64,000 bases of DNA from Streptomyces sp. NBC_00483 (GTDB lineage Bacteria > Actinomycetota > Actinomycetes > Streptomycetales > Streptomycetaceae): contig NZ_CP107880.1 in NCBI RefSeq assembly GCF_036013745.1, positions 496,001 to 560,000 of the forward strand, in the 5' to 3' direction. Numbering within the stretch: the stretch's first letter is position 1; each line of letters opens with the position of its first letter. A program made the translations under genes and the position numbers. The notes beneath the pieces are model-generated. The model worked only from the letters and a program-made list of their open reading frames with translations. It made no database searches and was not told where the DNA came from. Below are positions 26,672 through 35,668 of this stretch, in pieces.

Positions 26672-27361
26672 GTGACGACACCACCAGGTTCTCCCGACAC
26701 ACTCCAGGCCGTTCTCCTCGACTCCGGCGGCGTGCTCATGCAGCCGATCGGTGGCCGCTGGAACCCGCGAGCGGACTTCGAGCAGACGGTCCTGGCCCAC
26801 GCCCCCTCGATCACGCCGCAGCAGTTCACCGCGGCCATCAGCGCGGGCGACCGCTTCTTCGCCGCCTCGTCATCGACGCCCGACTACGAGGACTACCACC
26901 GGCTGATGCTCCACCACCTCGGTGTGAAGCCGACCTCGCGGCTCTTGGCCGACTTGCGCCGCGAGGTGCCACCGTCCGTGTTCCTGGAGACGTACCCGGA
27001 CGTCGAGGAGACCCTGGAGGAGCTGAGCCGGCGGGGCGTACGGATGGCCGTGGTCTCGGATGCCTGGCCCGGTTTGCCCGACCTCCACGCCGGACTCGGG
27101 ATCGACCGGTTCTTCGAGGCGTACGCGATCTCCGCCGTCCTCGGCTGCAACAAGCCGGACCCTCGCATGTACCACCACGCCAGCGCCGCACTGGAACTCG
27201 AGCCTTCGCAGTGCCTGTTCGTGGATGACGATCCGGACCTGGTCGCCGCGGCCATCGAACTCGGCTACGCAGGACGTGCGTTGTGCCGTGACACGGCCGC
27301 ATCGAACGTATCGGACGTGCCTTCCATCGCCTCACTGACCGAACTCCTGCAATTCTTCTGA
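26672..27361 (+). CDS. HAD family hydrolase
   Basis: A 229-residue haloacid dehalogenase superfamily protein. Motif I is VLLDSGGVLMQP with the nucleophilic Asp; the second position of the usual DxD is Gly, as in YihX-like and dehalogenase members. Motif II is VVSDAW, motif III the Lys in NKPDPRMY and motif IV FVDDDPDLVAAA. It starts at GTG 26672 with GGGCGG just upstream. Likely a small phosphatase or dehalogenase-like enzyme of unknown substrate. It converges on the MFS transporter gene. Confidence 0.85.
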   Translation: MTTPPGSPDTLQAVLLDSGGVLMQPIGGRWNPRADFEQTVLAHAPSITPQQFTAAISAGDRFFAASSSTPDYEDYHRLMLHHLGVKPTSRLLADLRREVPPSVFLETYPDVEETLEELSRRGVRMAVVSDAWPGLPDLHAGLGIDRFFEAYAISAVLGCNKPDPRMYHHASAALELEPSQCLFVDDDPDLVAAAIELGYAGRALCRDTAASNVSDVPSIASLTELLQFF

Positions 27362-27389
27362 TGGCGCACGCACACGGGTCGCCTGCGGG

Positions 27390-28640
27390 TCACTCGCCGG
27401 CCCGCACCGCAGCACCCTGCCGACGACACAGCACAGCCCCCACCGTCGTCAGTGCCAGAAAGGCGCCCATCACCAATGCCATGGGGGCGGCGCTCCGTGT
27501 GCCGAACAAGCCGACCAGCGGCGATGCCGCGGCACCGAACGCGAACTGCGCCGCACCGAGGAGCGCCGACATTGCGCCCGGCGCCTCCCGCCCTCGGCTC
27601 TGCCCCACTGTGGTCAGCGCGGGGAAAAGGAATCCGAAAGACGCCACCGACACCAGCAGGCACAGCCAGATCGGCCACAGGCCGACGCCCACCGTTCCGG
27701 CGAGCAACAGCAGTACGACCTGACCTGCCAGGCCGACTGCCGCGCCCGCCACCATCAGCGATTCCGGGGCGAATCGACGGGCCAGTCGCCCGTAGAGCAG
27801 CGAGGCTCCCAGGTTCCCGAGCGCGTTCACCCCGTACACGATGCTGCTCACCGCGGGCGACAGCCGCAGCAGGTCGTGCAGCACGAACGTGGCCCCTGCC
27901 ACGTAGGCGAAGACCGCCGCGCCCATGCAGCCCATGGTCAACACCGGTGCCAGCACAGTGGGTCGCGCCACGAGGCGCCCCGTCGCGCGCAGAGCCCCGC
28001 CGGCCCCGCCCCCGATGCGTCGCTGCGGCGGCAGGGACTCGGGGACGCCGCGCGCCAGCCCCACCACCAAGACGGCACCGACGAAAGCGAGCGCCACGAA
28101 CACGTACCGCCACGGCGCCAACGCCAACAGCGCCCCGCCCAACACTGGAGCGAGCACAGGCCCCAGCGCGCCGACCCCCGCCAACGTCCCGTACACGCGG
28201 GCGAGTTCGACCCCGTGGAACAGGTCGACGACGACAGCCCGCCCCACCACCAGGCCCGCGGCCCCCGACACACCCTGCCCGAAACGGAGCACCGTCATCG
28301 CTTCGATCGTCGGCGCGAACGCGCACCCCAATCCGAACAGGGCGAACACCGAGGTACCCAGCAGCAGAACGGGCCTGCGCCCCACCATGTCGCTCAGCGG
28401 CCCCAGGACGAGCTGCCCGACGATGACGCCGAGCAGGAACGCGGTGAGTGTCACCTGCGTCCCCGCGCTGCTCGTGTCCAACGACCGTGCCATGTCCGGA
28501 AGTCCGGGGACATACATGTCCGTGGCCAGCGGACTGGCCGCCCCCAGCCCGGCCAGCACCGCCAAGAGCAGCACCCGTGAGCCGTCACCGGCCCCCGTCC
28601 CGACCTTCCGTCGGATCGCTCGCGCCCGATCGGCGATCAC
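27390..28640 (-). CDS. Bcr/CflA-type multidrug MFS transporter
   Basis: A 416-residue 12-helix transporter of the drug:H+ antiporter-1 family. The first helix motif ATDMYVPGLPDMA and the loop motif GPLSDMVGRRPVLL are characteristic of Bcr/CflA. The start GTG 28640 overlaps the MarR stop (GTGA), so the pair is translationally coupled. The MarR partner suggests induction by a toxic small molecule. Substrate unknown. Confidence 0.88.
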   Translation of the reverse strand: MIADRARAIRRKVGTGAGDGSRVLLLAVLAGLGAASPLATDMYVPGLPDMARSLDTSSAGTQVTLTAFLLGVIVGQLVLGPLSDMVGRRPVLLLGTSVFALFGLGCAFAPTIEAMTVLRFGQGVSGAAGLVVGRAVVVDLFHGVELARVYGTLAGVGALGPVLAPVLGGALLALAPWRYVFVALAFVGAVLVVGLARGVPESLPPQRRIGGGAGGALRATGRLVARPTVLAPVLTMGCMGAAVFAYVAGATFVLHDLLRLSPAVSSIVYGVNALGNLGASLLYGRLARRFAPESLMVAGAAVGLAGQVVLLLLAGTVGVGLWPIWLCLLVSVASFGFLFPALTTVGQSRGREAPGAMSALLGAAQFAFGAAASPLVGLFGTRSAAPMALVMGAFLALTTVGAVLCRRQGAAVRAGE

Positions 28641-29149
28641 CGCGGCCGCCCCCGCGTGTCCGAGCGCCGCGTCTCGTCGCCGGATTCGTCTCCGCTCTCC
28701 AACTCCACGTCGATGAGTGCCAGTTGCTCCATCAGCTCACCGGCCAGTCGCAACAGTCCACGCTCGGCCGGCGAAAGGCTTCGCGCCAGCGCGGAGGCCA
28801 ACCAGGCGTTGCCGTCACGGACGTGCTCCCGCAGCGCCTCCACGCCCACCTCGGTGACCACGATGTCCTGACGCCGCTTGTCGACGGCGCTCCGACTGCG
28901 CGTCACTCTCCCCTGCCGCTCCAGCTCCTGCACCACGCGGGTCAGCGACTGCGCCTGGACCCCCTCGATGGACGCCAACTCACTGATGGCCAGCGGGCCC
29001 CGGTGCTTGAGGTTCGCCAGCACCGAGGCCGACAGCCGGGTCAACGGCTCGGCGCTTCCCAGGTGTTCCGCCCTTAGCCGGGACGCCAGGCGTGAGACGC
29101 CCCAGCGCAGTTGCTCAGCGGTGGCCAGGTCCTCGTCGTTCGCAACCAT
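28637..29149 (-). CDS. MarR family transcriptional regulator
   Basis: A 170-residue winged-helix repressor (LTRLSASVLANLKHRGPLAISELASIEGVQAQSLTRVVQELERQGRVTRSRSAVDKRRQDIVVTEVG). It precedes and overlaps the MFS exporter gene. TAGCTT sits six bases before ATG 29149 and there is no Shine-Dalgarno sequence, so the transcript is probably leaderless. The inverted repeat just upstream overlaps the -35 region, fitting autorepression. The Asp-Lys-Arg wing (VDKRRQD) is typical of MarR. Confidence 0.88.
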   Translation of the reverse strand: MVANDEDLATAEQLRWGVSRLASRLRAEHLGSAEPLTRLSASVLANLKHRGPLAISELASIEGVQAQSLTRVVQELERQGRVTRSRSAVDKRRQDIVVTEVGVEALREHVRDGNAWLASALARSLSPAERGLLRLAGELMEQLALIDVELESGDESGDETRRSDTRGRPR

Positions 29150-29164
29150 GAAACCAAGCTAGGG

Positions 29165-29185
29165 CTTCTCACTTCAGGAGAGAAG
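29165..29185. promoter_or_regulatory. Inverted repeat upstream of the marR-MFS operon
   Basis: CTTCTC (29165-29170) and GAGAAG (29180-29185) are complementary arms around nine bases, overlapping the expected -35/spacer of the MarR promoter. A MarR operator is likely; a weak terminator of the upstream aminotransferase gene is the alternative. Confidence 0.4.
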
Positions 29186-29226
29186 ACCGCGTGCGGACTC
29201 AGAAATACCAAGCCAATGCGTCCTAC

Positions 29227-30585
29227 TCAATGCCTCGCGCCGAGGACCTCGTCCAGGACGCTCAGCAAATGGTCCGCATCGTTCGTGTCGAAGACCAGTG
29301 GTGGACGGATCTTCAGGACGTTGCCGTGCGTTCCCGTCGCCGAGATCAGGACCCTGCGTTCGCGCAGGCCGTTGACCACCGCGGTGGTCAGGTCCGGGTC
29401 CGGGGTCCTGATGTCGCGGTCGGTGACGAGTTCCACGCCCACGTACAGGCCCGCCCCGCGGACGTCCCCGATGGCCGGGTGGCGTTCGCTCAGGTCGTCG
29501 AGGCCCGCGCGCAGGACTTCGCCGACCCTGCGGGAGTTGTCGAGCAGGTTCTCGTCACGGATGACGTCGAAGGTCGCCTGGGCCGCGGCGATGGCGACCG
29601 TATTGCCGCCGAAAGTGTTGAAGTACCGCATGTCGTGGCCGAATTCGGCGACGGCGTCATGGGTGACGGCGAGGCCCGCGACGGGGTAGCCGTTACCCAT
29701 GGGCTTGCCCATCGTGACGATGTCGGGGTGCACGTCGTGGCGCTGGTAGCCCCACATCCGCTCCCCCGAGCGCGCGAACCCGCACTGCACCTCGTCGGCG
29801 ATGAACAGCCCGCCGGCCTCCTGCACCGCCTTGACGGCCGGGCCGAGGAGGTCCGTCGGGTGGGCGTACAGGCCGTCGGAGCTGAAGAGGGAGTCGACGA
29901 CGAACGCGGCCACGCCCACTCCGTGGCGTTCGAGCTCGCGTATCTGCTCGCGCACATGGTCGGCGAACCATTCCGCCATGCCCTCCCGGGGAATGCGGTA
30001 CGAGTCCGGGCTCGGCACGCGGCGCACCCAGGTGCCCAGCACGGCGTTCTCCCCCATGGCCGGCGAGATCCCCGCCACCTGGTCGGAATTGCCGTGGTAC
30101 GCCTCGGAGGTGATGATGACGCCCTGGTTGCCGGTGCGGTACTTGGCGATGCGCAGCGCGAGGTCGTTGGCCTCCGAGCCGGTGCAGGTGAACATCGCGT
30201 GGCCGTCCGCGACCGGCCCGGTGAGGGTGGCCAGCAGATCCTCGGCGTAGTCCAGGACGCCTTCCTGGAGGTAGCGGGTGTGGGTGCACAGCGTCTGCAT
30301 CTGCTGGTGCACGGCCTCGACGACGTGCGGGTGGGCGTGCCCGACGGAGACCACGTTGTTGTAGGCGTCGAGGTACTCGTTCCCCTCGTCGTCCCACAGC
30401 CGACAGCCTTTGGCGCGCACGATGTGCAGTGGTTGCTGGTAGAAGAGGCGGTAGGCGGGTCCCAGCAACTTCTCGCGACGTTCGATCAGTTGGCGGGAGG
30501 ACTGGGACAGTCCCTCCGCCGCGTTCGGGTCGAACGCGTTGTTCATCTTTCCGCGGGCCTTGGTCCTGGTCTCAGGGGTGCTCAT
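29227..30585 (-). CDS. Class III PLP enzyme, likely aminotransferase or phospho-lyase
   Basis: A 452-residue fold-type I class III PLP enzyme. It has the cofactor-site motifs TCTGSEANDLALRIAKYRTG, FIADEVQCGFARSG and the Schiff-base lysine in MGKPMGNGYPVAG, plus NTFGGNTVAIAAA. The overall form resembles the alanine-glyoxylate aminotransferase-2-like group, which includes ethanolamine-phosphate and phosphohydroxylysine phospho-lyases. Start ATG 30585 has AAGGA upstream. It overlaps the kinase-like gene before it by 14 bases. That pairing favours a phospho-lyase that removes phosphate and ammonia from a phosphorylated amino alcohol, but an ordinary aminotransferase remains possible. Confidence 0.85.
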   Translation of the reverse strand: MSTPETRTKARGKMNNAFDPNAAEGLSQSSRQLIERREKLLGPAYRLFYQQPLHIVRAKGCRLWDDEGNEYLDAYNNVVSVGHAHPHVVEAVHQQMQTLCTHTRYLQEGVLDYAEDLLATLTGPVADGHAMFTCTGSEANDLALRIAKYRTGNQGVIITSEAYHGNSDQVAGISPAMGENAVLGTWVRRVPSPDSYRIPREGMAEWFADHVREQIRELERHGVGVAAFVVDSLFSSDGLYAHPTDLLGPAVKAVQEAGGLFIADEVQCGFARSGERMWGYQRHDVHPDIVTMGKPMGNGYPVAGLAVTHDAVAEFGHDMRYFNTFGGNTVAIAAAQATFDVIRDENLLDNSRRVGEVLRAGLDDLSERHPAIGDVRGAGLYVGVELVTDRDIRTPDPDLTTAVVNGLRERRVLISATGTHGNVLKIRPPLVFDTNDADHLLSVLDEVLGARH

Positions 30586-31753
30586 GCTCGTCCTTGGTGT
30601 GTGCGACGGGCCGGTCGTCCGCCGGCTGCTCGGTCAGAGGAACGTCGAGGAACGTCGAGGAGATCTCGTCGGGCGTACGGTCGAGGAACCACGCCAACTG
30701 ACCCCATCCCGGCGCGGTGTTGCGCAGGATGTACGTGGTGTTCCCGGGGATCAGTGACGCGCGGTGCAGGGTGATGAGCGCCCGGGCAACCACTCGACCC
30801 ATGACGAGGTGCGGGAGCAGCGCCAGTTCGGCCTCGGTGAGGTCGGCCGAACGCAGGTATCCGCGCAGCACGTCGCGGGCCTCGGCGAACAGGTCCGGCA
30901 CCGGTCGCGACGCGGCGTCCCGTGGCAGTTGATTGAGCAGTGCGGTGGCGACATCCACCGCGATCGCGGTGCGCACGGCGTCGCCGAAGTCGATGACACC
31001 GGTGATGAATTCGGCGGTGTCGTGGTCGACGAGGAGGTTGGACGTGCTGAAGTCGTTGTGCAGCACCTGGTAGCGCAGGGCCGGCAGTTGGGGCACAACC
31101 ACGTCCACGTAGCGGTCCAACCCCTGGACCAGGGCCCGGCGTTGCCCGGCGTCCGGGACTTCGTCGAGCAGTGGGTGCAGCGCCGGGAGGTGGCGGACGT
31201 CCCAGGCGCACACCCTGTCGTCCGCCGGGTGCCGGAAGTCGGCAGTGGCGTGCCGCAGTTGGGCCAGCATCTCCCCCACGCGTTCCCGTTCCGGCGCGGA
31301 CGTCGCCCCGGCCGTGTCGAGCGGTGTGCCCACGGCGTAGGTCATGACGCGTGCCAGGCGGTGCCGACCCGCCCCGTCCCTCACCGGTTCGAGCAACCGG
31401 CCGTCGGCAGAGGGCAGCAGCTCGGGGACCGGCACTCCGTACCCAGACTCGTGCACGTGCCGCATCAGCTCGGTCTCGAAGGCGACTTCGTCGTCGTCCT
31501 CGTCCGGGTGGGAGACCTTGACGACGAACCGGCCGCCATCTGAGGTGTCGAGCCGGAACGTGTCGTCCTTCTCGGTCGCCAGCCGGGTCGCCGCGACGGC
31601 ATCCAGGGACCACCGCGCGCGGGCCAGGGCGATCGCCTCGGCCTCGTCCATGACCGCGTGGGCCGCGGCCAGCCGTCCGCTCCCGAGGCCGAGTTGGCCG
31701 AGCGTCACGCCAGGTTCCACACCCTCGACCTGCCGGGCAACAGCGTCCGTCAT
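30572..31753 (-). CDS. APH-type phosphotransferase (amino-alcohol kinase candidate)
   Basis: A 393-residue kinase of the aminoglycoside/choline phosphotransferase family. The ATP-binding N-lobe has GGRFVVKVSHP, the catalytic loop is LHNDFSTSNLLVD (HxDxxxxN) and the metal motif is GVIDFGDA. ATG 31753 is chosen at the beginning of homology. It is translated just ahead of, and overlaps, the class III PLP enzyme. The same two families make up mammalian hydroxylysine kinase and phosphohydroxylysine phospho-lyase, so this is more likely a catabolic small-molecule kinase than a resistance enzyme. Confidence 0.85.
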   Translation of the reverse strand: MTDAVARQVEGVEPGVTLGQLGLGSGRLAAAHAVMDEAEAIALARARWSLDAVAATRLATEKDDTFRLDTSDGGRFVVKVSHPDEDDDEVAFETELMRHVHESGYGVPVPELLPSADGRLLEPVRDGAGRHRLARVMTYAVGTPLDTAGATSAPERERVGEMLAQLRHATADFRHPADDRVCAWDVRHLPALHPLLDEVPDAGQRRALVQGLDRYVDVVVPQLPALRYQVLHNDFSTSNLLVDHDTAEFITGVIDFGDAVRTAIAVDVATALLNQLPRDAASRPVPDLFAEARDVLRGYLRSADLTEAELALLPHLVMGRVVARALITLHRASLIPGNTTYILRNTAPGWGQLAWFLDRTPDEISSTFLDVPLTEQPADDRPVAHTKDEHEHP

Positions 31754-31836
31754 GCCACCGTCCTCCCCCGGCGCGCCGGTCACCGGTGATGTCCGTAACG
31801 ACGTACTCGACGTTGGTGCGCTCCTCGTACCGCTCT

Positions 31837-31863
31837 TACTCCTCGTACTCCTCGTACTCCTCG
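31837..31863. repeat. Triple 9-bp repeat upstream of the kinase gene, inside a possible 14-codon ORF
   Basis: TACTCCTCG is repeated three times without interruption, with further partial copies to 31829. Read on the minus strand it gives GAGGAGTAC units. A minute minus-strand frame GTG 31880 to TAA 31836 would encode VSAYSFEEYEEYEE, with GCGAGGG just before the start. It may be a leader peptide or chance. Apart from this the 190-base gap (31754-31943) shows nothing clear. Confidence 0.45.
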
Positions 31864-31943
31864 AAGGAATACGCCGACACGCCCTCGCCAAAACCTGAGC
31901 CAGGCAACCGCCTTGGGACAGGCCCTTGCTCGCGGCTCCGCGT

Positions 31944-32894
31944 CTACCGGAAGCCGAGGTCCGGATCGGTGCCGGTCAACTCTCCGCTGGCGGCCCACAG
32001 GCGAGCGGCCACGTCCGCGTCGGCCATGTGCGCGGGGACGGGCTCACTCCGCGGTGTGCCGCGCAGTCCGAAGACGCGCGGCCCCCACAGCTGTCCTCCC
32101 TGCACCTCCGGGTCGAGGACAGCCCGTACGACGGGCTGCGCTCCGGCCTCCTTGCCCTGCACCAGGAGCGCCGCGGGCAGGGCGCGCAGTCGCTGGCCAG
32201 TCGTGGTCACGGACACCGGTGGACGGGACGGCGTGAGGGAGTCCAGCGCCCCGCCGGGGTGGGCCACCACGCTGAGCGCCGTGCTGTTGATGGCACGCAG
32301 CCTGCGATCGAGCTCGAAACCGAAAGACATCTGCGCGAGCTTCGAGCGGCCGTAGGTGCGCTTGGGCAGGTACTCGTGGGTCGATTGCAGATCGCCGAGG
32401 TCCAGCCGTTCGGAGCGCGCCGCGAAGCTTCCCACCGTCACGACGCGGCCCGCGGGCGCCGCGGAGAGCAGCGGGGCCAGCCACTGGGTCAGTGCGAAGT
32501 GGCCGAGGTGGTTGGTGCCGAACATGAGCTCGTGGCCGTCGCCGGTCTCCCGCCGGGGCGGGTCGTCGAGCGCGACCCCGGCGTTGTGGACCACCGCGTC
32601 GAGACGGTCGAGTTCCAGCCTGCCCACGGCCGCCTTCAGGGACGTCAGGTCGGCGAGGTCCAGCGGAAGGTGGCTCACGTGCGCTTCGGGGACGCGCGAG
32701 CGGATCGAGGCCATGGCGGCGTCGGCCTTGGCGCGGTCCCGGCTGCCGAGGACGACGTGGGCGCCGGTGGCGGCGAGTTGCTCCGAGGTGAAATAGCCGA
32801 TCCCGGCGTTTCCCCCGGTGACCAGGAAGGTGCTGCCCGAGGCGGCGGGCAGCCGGTGAACGTCCCACGGTCGGTGCTGGGATGCGGAAGACAC
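31944..32894 (-). CDS. Short-chain dehydrogenase/reductase
   Basis: A 316-residue SDR of the retinol dehydrogenase-like type. The cofactor motif is TGGNAGIGYFTSE, with SRDRAKADAA following strand 2 as in NADP-dependent members; NAG and the catalytic YGRSK (Tyr and Lys) follow, with the serine in VTVGSFAA. GTG 32894 is chosen because AAGGAG lies nine bases before it; ATG 32945 is also in frame but has a poor site. Substrate unknown. It lies on the same strand as the kinase/PLP pair but 190 bases away. Confidence 0.82.
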   Translation of the reverse strand: MSSASQHRPWDVHRLPAASGSTFLVTGGNAGIGYFTSEQLAATGAHVVLGSRDRAKADAAMASIRSRVPEAHVSHLPLDLADLTSLKAAVGRLELDRLDAVVHNAGVALDDPPRRETGDGHELMFGTNHLGHFALTQWLAPLLSAAPAGRVVTVGSFAARSERLDLGDLQSTHEYLPKRTYGRSKLAQMSFGFELDRRLRAINSTALSVVAHPGGALDSLTPSRPPVSVTTTGQRLRALPAALLVQGKEAGAQPVVRAVLDPEVQGGQLWGPRVFGLRGTPRSEPVPAHMADADVAARLWAASGELTGTDPDLGFR

Positions 32895-32999
32895 GGTGTC
32901 GGGCTCCTTGCGGTCCGGGGCGGCGTGCTCATGGGAAGCACTCATGTACCCAGCATGCCTGGCGCTACCGACATATCGCCGACAGGTCTCCGACACACT

Positions 33000-33062
33000 G
33001 CGGCCCGGACTGCGACGGCAGGTGCACGGCAGGTGCACGGTCGACGTCCCAGTCCGGGCCGC
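33000..33062 (-). terminator. Long hairpin after the amino acid permease gene
   Basis: Thirteen-base perfect arms (33000-33012 and 33050-33062, GCGGCCCGGACTG and complement) enclose 37 bases. The loop holds a tandem GGCAGGTGCAC repeat. It lies 17 bases past the permease stop, so it is a probable factor-independent terminator. Confidence 0.6.
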
Positions 33063-33078
33063 TGGAGTTCCCGGCAGG

Positions 33079-34512
33079 TCAGCCCGAGACTTCGGCCCGC
33101 TCCTGCGAGGTCGTACCGGCCTCGGCCCCGGCCGGTACGGACTGCGGGTCCGTACCGGTCCGATGGCGCACCCACAGGACGTAGACCACGGTGAGCAGCA
33201 CCAGCCAGACCGCGCCGACCTCGAGCGCCACGCGCGTGCTCTCGTGGAAGCCGAGCAGGACCAGCACGGCGACCATGAACAGGAGCGTGATGATCTGGCC
33301 GTAGGGCCAGAACGGGGCCGGGAACTTCAGGGCCGCGGACTCCTCGGCCGACATCGAGCTGCGGGCCTTCATGTGGGTGAGCACGATCATCACCCAGACG
33401 AAGACGGTGGCGAACGTGGCGATCGAGGAGATGATCAGGAAGATCTCGCCGGGGACGACGGCGTTCATCACGACGCCGAAGAGCAGGGCGCCGATCATGA
33501 CGAGGGTGGTCACCCACGGCACGCCGTTGCCGGTCGTCCGACGCATGGCGGCGGGGCCGTGGCCGCGCTCGGCGAGACCGTACATCGTGCGGCCCGCGGC
33601 GAAGATGTCGCTGTTGATGGCCGACAGGGCGGCGGTCAGGACGACCACGTTGAGGACGGCGGCCGCGGACTTGAGGCCGACCCCGGCGAAGATCTGCACG
33701 AACGGGCTGCCCGAGTCGTCGATCTGCTGCCAGGGAGTGATCGACATGATCACGGCGAGGGTCAGGACGTAGAACAGGATGATGCGCAGCGGGATGGAGT
33801 TGACCGCGCCCGGGATCGTCTTCTCCGGGGACTGCGCCTCGCCCGCCGTGACACCGATGATCTCGGTGCCGCCGAAGGCGAACATGACGATGGCGAAGGA
33901 GATCACGAAGCCGTCGATGCCGCCCGCGAAGAAGCCTCCGTGGCTCCAGAGGTTGTCCAGGCCGACGTGGACGTGGCCGCTGCCGAGGCCGAAGGCGATG
34001 ACCGCGACACCGACGAGGATCATCGCGACGATGGCGACGATCTTCACGAGGGAGAGCCAGAACTCCAGCTCGCCGAAGACCTTGACGCTGACGAGGTTGA
34101 GCGCGCCAACGATGACGACGGCGGCCAGCACCCAGATCCAGCGGGGCACGTCGGGAAACCAGAAGCCCATGTAGACGCCGATGGCGGTGACATCGGCGAC
34201 GGCCACGATGACCATCTCGAAGGCGTACGTCCAGCCGGTGAGGAAGCCGGCCAGCGGTCCGAGGTGCCGGTTCGCGTACTCGCCGAAGGAGCCGGCGGTG
34301 GGCGAAGCCACGGCCATCTCACCCAGGGACCTGAGGACGAGGAAGACGGCGGCGCCGCCGATCAGATAGGCGAGCAGGACGGCCGGGCCGCCCGCCTGTA
34401 TGGACTCGGAGGAGCCGTAGAACAGCCCCGTGCCGATCGCGGAGCCCAGCGCGATGAAGCGGATGTGCCGCGAGTTGAGCCCACGGCTCAGGCCGGCCTT
34501 TTCGGTACGCAA
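33079..34512 (-). CDS. APC family amino acid permease, probably for histidine
   Basis: A 477-residue 12-helix permease of the amino acid transporter family. It has [24 protein letters not shown] in helix 1, the [17 protein letters not shown] signature and [28 protein letters not shown]. It is closest in form to the HutT/ProY group. TTG 34512 is the apparent start, with GGGAG seven bases upstream. It has its own promoter and a HutC-type operator and is next to hutC, hutD and hutH, so histidine uptake is the best guess. Confidence 0.87.
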   Translation of the reverse strand: MRTEKAGLSRGLNSRHIRFIALGSAIGTGLFYGSSESIQAGGPAVLLAYLIGGAAVFLVLRSLGEMAVASPTAGSFGEYANRHLGPLAGFLTGWTYAFEMVIVAVADVTAIGVYMGFWFPDVPRWIWVLAAVVIVGALNLVSVKVFGELEFWLSLVKIVAIVAMILVGVAVIAFGLGSGHVHVGLDNLWSHGGFFAGGIDGFVISFAIVMFAFGGTEIIGVTAGEAQSPEKTIPGAVNSIPLRIILFYVLTLAVIMSITPWQQIDDSGSPFVQIFAGVGLKSAAAVLNVVVLTAALSAINSDIFAAGRTMYGLAERGHGPAAMRRTTGNGVPWVTTLVMIGALLFGVVMNAVVPGEIFLIISSIATFATVFVWVMIVLTHMKARSSMSAEESAALKFPAPFWPYGQIITLLFMVAVLVLLGFHESTRVALEVGAVWLVLLTVVYVLWVRHRTGTDPQSVPAGAEAGTTSQERAEVSG

Positions 34513-34593
34513 ACGAGTGTCTCCCTCTTCGGGGTGGGGCCGGCGGACGGACTGCGGGACCTGCGGTCCGGGCCCCGATGACGCGAACGCCAG

Positions 34594-34625
34594 CCTGTAT
34601 ATGCCTGTCTATACAGGTGCGTCAA
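34594..34625 (-). promoter_or_regulatory. Permease promoter with HutC-type operator
   Basis: On the minus strand TTGACG (34625-34620) and TATACA (34601-34596) are 18 bases apart. Between and over them lie CCTGTATA (34594-34601) and TATACAGG (34610-34617), a perfect inverted repeat. GTCTATAC (34607-34614) fits the GTxTAxAC form described for HutC-subfamily operators. Confidence 0.65.
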
Positions 34626-34680
34626 GAGGTAGTCCGGAGAGTGAGCGCACGAACAGCCCTGAGCGGTCCCGACACACGTC

Positions 34681-34709
34681 GGGCGCGTCCCTCGCAAGGG
34701 GACGCGCCC
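34681..34709 (-). terminator. Hairpin between hutC and the permease gene
   Basis: Eleven-base perfect arms (GGGCGCGTCCC, 34681-34691, with its complement 34699-34709) around a seven-base loop, 95 bases past the hutC stop. It lies upstream of the permease promoter, so it probably ends the hutC transcript. Confidence 0.55.
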
Positions 34710-34803
34710 TGGAGTGCTGCTGTACCTCACCGGCCGACTGGGCCTGGTGCAGGCGCTATTTTAGCCTGTGACCTGGGCGTACCGTGCCCGCCCGCCGACC
34801 GCG

Positions 34804-35580
34804 TCAGTGCGTGGCGAACGCGCCCTCGAGGCGGTAGCGGGTACCGGGGTGGAGCAGCCGCGCGATGCTCACGAGGGCGTCCCTCGACCAGGTGCGGCGC
34901 TGGATCAGCAGACACGGCTCGGCCGGGCCCACGTCGAGGATCGCGGCCTCCTCCGGCGAGGCCAGGACCGCCTCCACGATGTGCTCGCCACGGCCGAGCG
35001 GCGCGACCTTCGACAGGAACGTGAACGGTGTTTGCAGTGTGAAGTCCTGCTGCAGGTAGCCGGGCGCGAAGGCCGGGTTGACGTACCGGTCCTCCAGTTG
35101 GAGCGGCACCCCGTCCTCGTAGTGCACGACCTGTGAGCGGAAGACCGGCTGCCCCTTGCCGAGGCCGAGGTGCGCGCCGGTCCGCTCGTCGGCCTGCTCC
35201 TCGCCGAGGGACAGCACGCGGGCCGAGTAGCGGTGGCCGCGGCTCTGCACCTCGTCGGCGATGTTGTGGACCTCCAGGAGCGCGGAGCTGGCCTTGCGCT
35301 CGGCGACGAAGCTGCCGACGCCCATGACGCGCCGGATGAGCCCGTCCGCGGCGAGCTCGCGCAGCGCGCGGTTGACGGTCATCCGGGACAGCCCGAGCGC
35401 GTCGACGAACTGGCTCTCCGAGGGCAGGGCGTCGTCCTCCTGCCAGTGGCCGTCCCTGATCTGCCGCTCGACGAGCTCCTTGACGCGCTGGTAGGCGGGC
35501 ACGGCGCTGCGCCCGCCCTCTTCGTACCAACGGGCCAGCTCGGCCTGGTCCACCGTCACATCGCCCACTGTCCTCGCCAT
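34804..35580 (-). CDS. hutC: GntR/HutC family regulator, histidine utilisation repressor
   Basis: A 258-residue regulator. The GntR winged helix is at about 28-95 (AYQRVKELVERQIRDGHW, LPSESQFVDALGLSRMTVNRALRELAADGLIRRVMGVGSFV). The C-terminal UTRA effector domain follows (FRSQVVHYEDGVPLQLEDRYVNPAFAPGYLQQDF), whose wording is close to classical HutC repressors that bind urocanate. Start ATG 35580. A perfect TAGGAT -10 lies upstream (minus strand, 35623-35618), with a CCTG...CAGG dyad downstream of it. It should repress the permease and perhaps itself. Confidence 0.87.
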   Translation of the reverse strand: MARTVGDVTVDQAELARWYEEGGRSAVPAYQRVKELVERQIRDGHWQEDDALPSESQFVDALGLSRMTVNRALRELAADGLIRRVMGVGSFVAERKASSALLEVHNIADEVQSRGHRYSARVLSLGEEQADERTGAHLGLGKGQPVFRSQVVHYEDGVPLQLEDRYVNPAFAPGYLQQDFTLQTPFTFLSKVAPLGRGEHIVEAVLASPEEAAILDVGPAEPCLLIQRRTWSRDALVSIARLLHPGTRYRLEGAFATH

Positions 35581-35668
35581 CCGCTCCCCCGCTACCGGCC
35601 CCTGCTGACTACAGGGAATCCTATGGGGGCGGTGGGGGCGTGACCGGCTGGGACCGACGTCCCCTCGC

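Noticed and set aside
30572..31753. Aminoglycoside resistance gene
   Set aside because: The APH fold alone does not show resistance, and overlap with a class III PLP enzyme points to catabolism.
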